Shown here: one piece after another, positions 6,059 through 7,273 of the stretch
Layout of the letters: each line of letters begins with the position of its first letter
Position numbering within the stretch: position 1 is the first letter of the stretch
NCBI GenBank assembly: GCA_035717845.1
Contig: DASTIC010000255.1
Location: forward strand, 1 to 7,273
DNA from: DASSUW01 sp035717845
Lineage (GTDB): Bacteria; Actinomycetota; Thermoleophilia; Solirubrobacterales; Solirubrobacteraceae
Length of the DNA: 7,273 nucleotides
Direction: 5' to 3'
Notes under the pieces: generated by a model
Databases searched by the model: none
What the model was told of the DNA's origin: nothing
Seen by the model: only the letters and a program-made list of their open reading frames with translations
Position numbers and translations under genes: made by a program

Positions 6059-7051
6059 GTGCCATCCTGTGCTCCCATCGCCTCGACGACCGCCCGCACC
6101 GCTCCGCCACCCCGTTCGCCCTGGTCGTGGGTGGGCCTCGCGATCTCGCTGATCGCCGTCGCCGGCGTGGTCTGGTGGGCGTCGCGCCAGGATCCGCCCG
6201 ACCTCCCGTCGAGCGGCAGCGAGCTCGCCGCCCTGCTGGGGGCGATCGCGCTCTATGCGCTGGCCACGGTGGTGCGCGCCGAGCGCTGGCAGCGCCTGCT
6301 CGAGGACGAGGGCGCGGCGCCGACCAGGGCGGACACCTACGCGCTCACCTGCGTCGGGTACGCCGGCAACAACGTGCTCCCGGCCCGGGCGGGCGACGCG
6401 ATCCGCATGGTCCTCATGGCGCCGCGCGCGGGCGCCTCGAAGCGGACGGTGATCGGGACGCTGCTGGCCGAGCGGCTGCTCGACGTCGCGGTGCTCGTCG
6501 TGCTCTTCGTCGCCGTCGGCTGGGGGCTGCTCGGGGAGGTCGGCGGCGACAAGGTGGAGATCGTGGCGCTGGTGCTCGTGGGCGCGGCGGTCGCCGCGGT
6601 CGCGGGGTACCTCGTGGTTCGCCGCAACCGGCGCCTGACGGCGTTCCTGGCGCCGATCGCGTCCTCGACGCTCGGGCTGCGCCGCGCGCATCACGGCCTC
6701 CTGCTGCTCGGGATGACGCTGGTGATCTGGGGCATCGAGGCCGGCGTCTGGATGTCCAGCGCCGCCGCGGTCGGCTTCGGCATGGACCCGATCGAGGGCC
6801 TCTACATCGTCGCCCTCGCGTCGGTCTTCTCGCTCATCCCCTCGGGACCTGCCTACGCGGGGACGCAGGATGCGGCCGCCATCCTCGGGATCAAGGCGCT
6901 GGGCGGAACCGGCGCCCAAGCGGTGGCCTACATCGTGATGCTGCGGTTCGTGATCGTCGTGCCGATCACGATCGTCGGGCTCGGGCTGCTCGCGGCCCGC
7001 TATGGCGGGCTCGGCCGCCTGCGCAGGGCGCGGGCCGAGGCCGGTGGCTGA
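6059..7051 (+). CDS. Flippase-like integral membrane protein (UPF0104 / PF03706)
   Basis: A polytopic membrane protein of about 330 residues from the lysylphosphatidylglycerol-synthase transmembrane-region family (flippase-like, YbhN type), without the cytoplasmic aminoacyl-transfer domain. Hydrophobic segments lie near residues 23-41, 56-72, 130-155, 165-186, 213-238, 246-262 and 286-314. Family motifs visible are GYAGNNVLPARAGDAIRM (100-117), AERLLDV (137-143) and PSGPAYAGTQDAA (261-273). Members are thought to move lipids or lipid-linked sugars across the membrane; the substrate here is unknown. The start taken is GTG 6059, which leaves a normal length and a Pro/Ala/Thr-rich 20-residue leader before the first membrane segment. 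Its ribosome site is weak (GGGAG 13 bases upstream). GTG 6131 is an alternative but would cut into the first membrane segment. It is divergent from the SpoIID-domain gene and overlaps the next gene by 8 bp. Confidence 0.88.
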   Translation: MPSCAPIASTTARTAPPPRSPWSWVGLAISLIAVAGVVWWASRQDPPDLPSSGSELAALLGAIALYALATVVRAERWQRLLEDEGAAPTRADTYALTCVGYAGNNVLPARAGDAIRMVLMAPRAGASKRTVIGTLLAERLLDVAVLVVLFVAVGWGLLGEVGGDKVEIVALVLVGAAVAAVAGYLVVRRNRRLTAFLAPIASSTLGLRRAHHGLLLLGMTLVIWGIEAGVWMSSAAAVGFGMDPIEGLYIVALASVFSLIPSGPAYAGTQDAAAILGIKALGGTGAQAVAYIVMLRFVIVVPITIVGLGLLAARYGGLGRLRRARAEAGG

Positions 7052-7273
7052 GACGGCGACCCTCGCGGGGCCCGTCGCCGAGCCGGCCGCCCCGGCTCCG
7101 CGGCGGGCGCGCGGTGAGCTGCTCGCCTACGGGCTGCTCGTGCTGGCGGCGCTCGCGGTCCGGCTGATCGACCTCCCCGACCGCCCGTTCCACCACGACG
7201 AGAGCCAGGACGCGTACTTCTCCTGGCTGCTGTACACGCAGGGCGAGTACGAGTACCAGCCGATCCTGCACGG
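7044..7273 (+). CDS. Agl23-like (TIGR03663-type) GT-C membrane protein, 5' part
   Basis: The first 76 codons of a membrane protein that continues past the right edge. A hydrophilic Ala/Pro/Arg-rich leader (1-24) precedes a membrane segment (about 26-41). Next comes LIDLPDRPFHHDESQDAYFS (41-60), then a YEYQPILHG-like stretch (69 onward). The RPxHHDES...AYFSW pattern after the first membrane segment is that of the 'flippase activity-associated protein Agl23' family, related to GT-C glycosyltransferases (PMT/ArnT/STT3 fold). In GT-C enzymes an acidic residue at the start of the first outer loop is catalytic; D52 and E53 are candidates. The GTG start at 7044 overlaps the flippase-like stop (7049-7051); GAGG at 7037-7040 is close (3 bases), so coupled translation is likely. 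The family call rests on a short N-terminal stretch. Confidence 0.72.
   Translation, partial: MAETATLAGPVAEPAAPAPRRARGELLAYGLLVLAALAVRLIDLPDRPFHHDESQDAYFSWLLYTQGEYEYQPILH

Overview
The window is about 70% GC, dense in genes, and uses many GTG starts. Together with the gene families present, this points to a high-GC actinobacterium, perhaps of the Thermoleophilia/Solirubrobacterales type. That placement is inference, because there is no rRNA or other phylogenetic marker here.

Positions 1-4216, minus strand: a tightly overlapped operon for a xanthine-oxidase-family (CO-dehydrogenase-like) molybdenum hydroxylase. In transcription order it encodes a small 2x[2Fe-2S] subunit (CoxS type), a large molybdopterin subunit (CoxL type), a medium FAD subunit (CoxM type), and the start of a MoxR-family AAA+ ATPase (CoxD type) that runs off the left edge. 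The S-L-M order and the AIRGAGR active-site segment mark this as 'form II'. It is therefore unlikely to be a true CO dehydrogenase, and its substrate cannot be read from sequence. Electrons would pass from the Mo site through the two Fe-S clusters to FAD. The MoxR protein would help assemble or activate the enzyme, but its Walker A lysine is replaced by threonine and its start junction looks irregular.

Positions 4217-4286: a 70-bp gap before the operon with a strong Shine-Dalgarno sequence and no convincing promoter or terminator.

Positions 4287-6022, minus strand: a secreted SpoIID/LytB-domain protein (probable peptidoglycan-cleaving enzyme), followed after 38 bp by a YcgR-like PilZ protein with an intact c-di-GMP-binding signature. 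They are probably co-transcribed. All six minus-strand genes point the same way.

Positions 6023-6058: a 36-bp divergent gap holding a perfect 5-bp inverted repeat.

Positions 6059-7273, plus strand: a multi-pass flippase-like membrane protein (UPF0104/PF03706), overlapped by 8 bp by the start of an Agl23-like (TIGR03663-type) GT-C-fold membrane protein that runs off the right edge. This pair suggests lipid-linked sugar or cell-envelope glycan work.

No RNA genes, insertion sequences, CRISPR arrays, attachment sites or origins were seen. The gene content is mostly recognisable. The points worth a second look are the altered MoxR protein, the form II active site, the PilZ-SpoIID pairing and the very short divergent promoter region.
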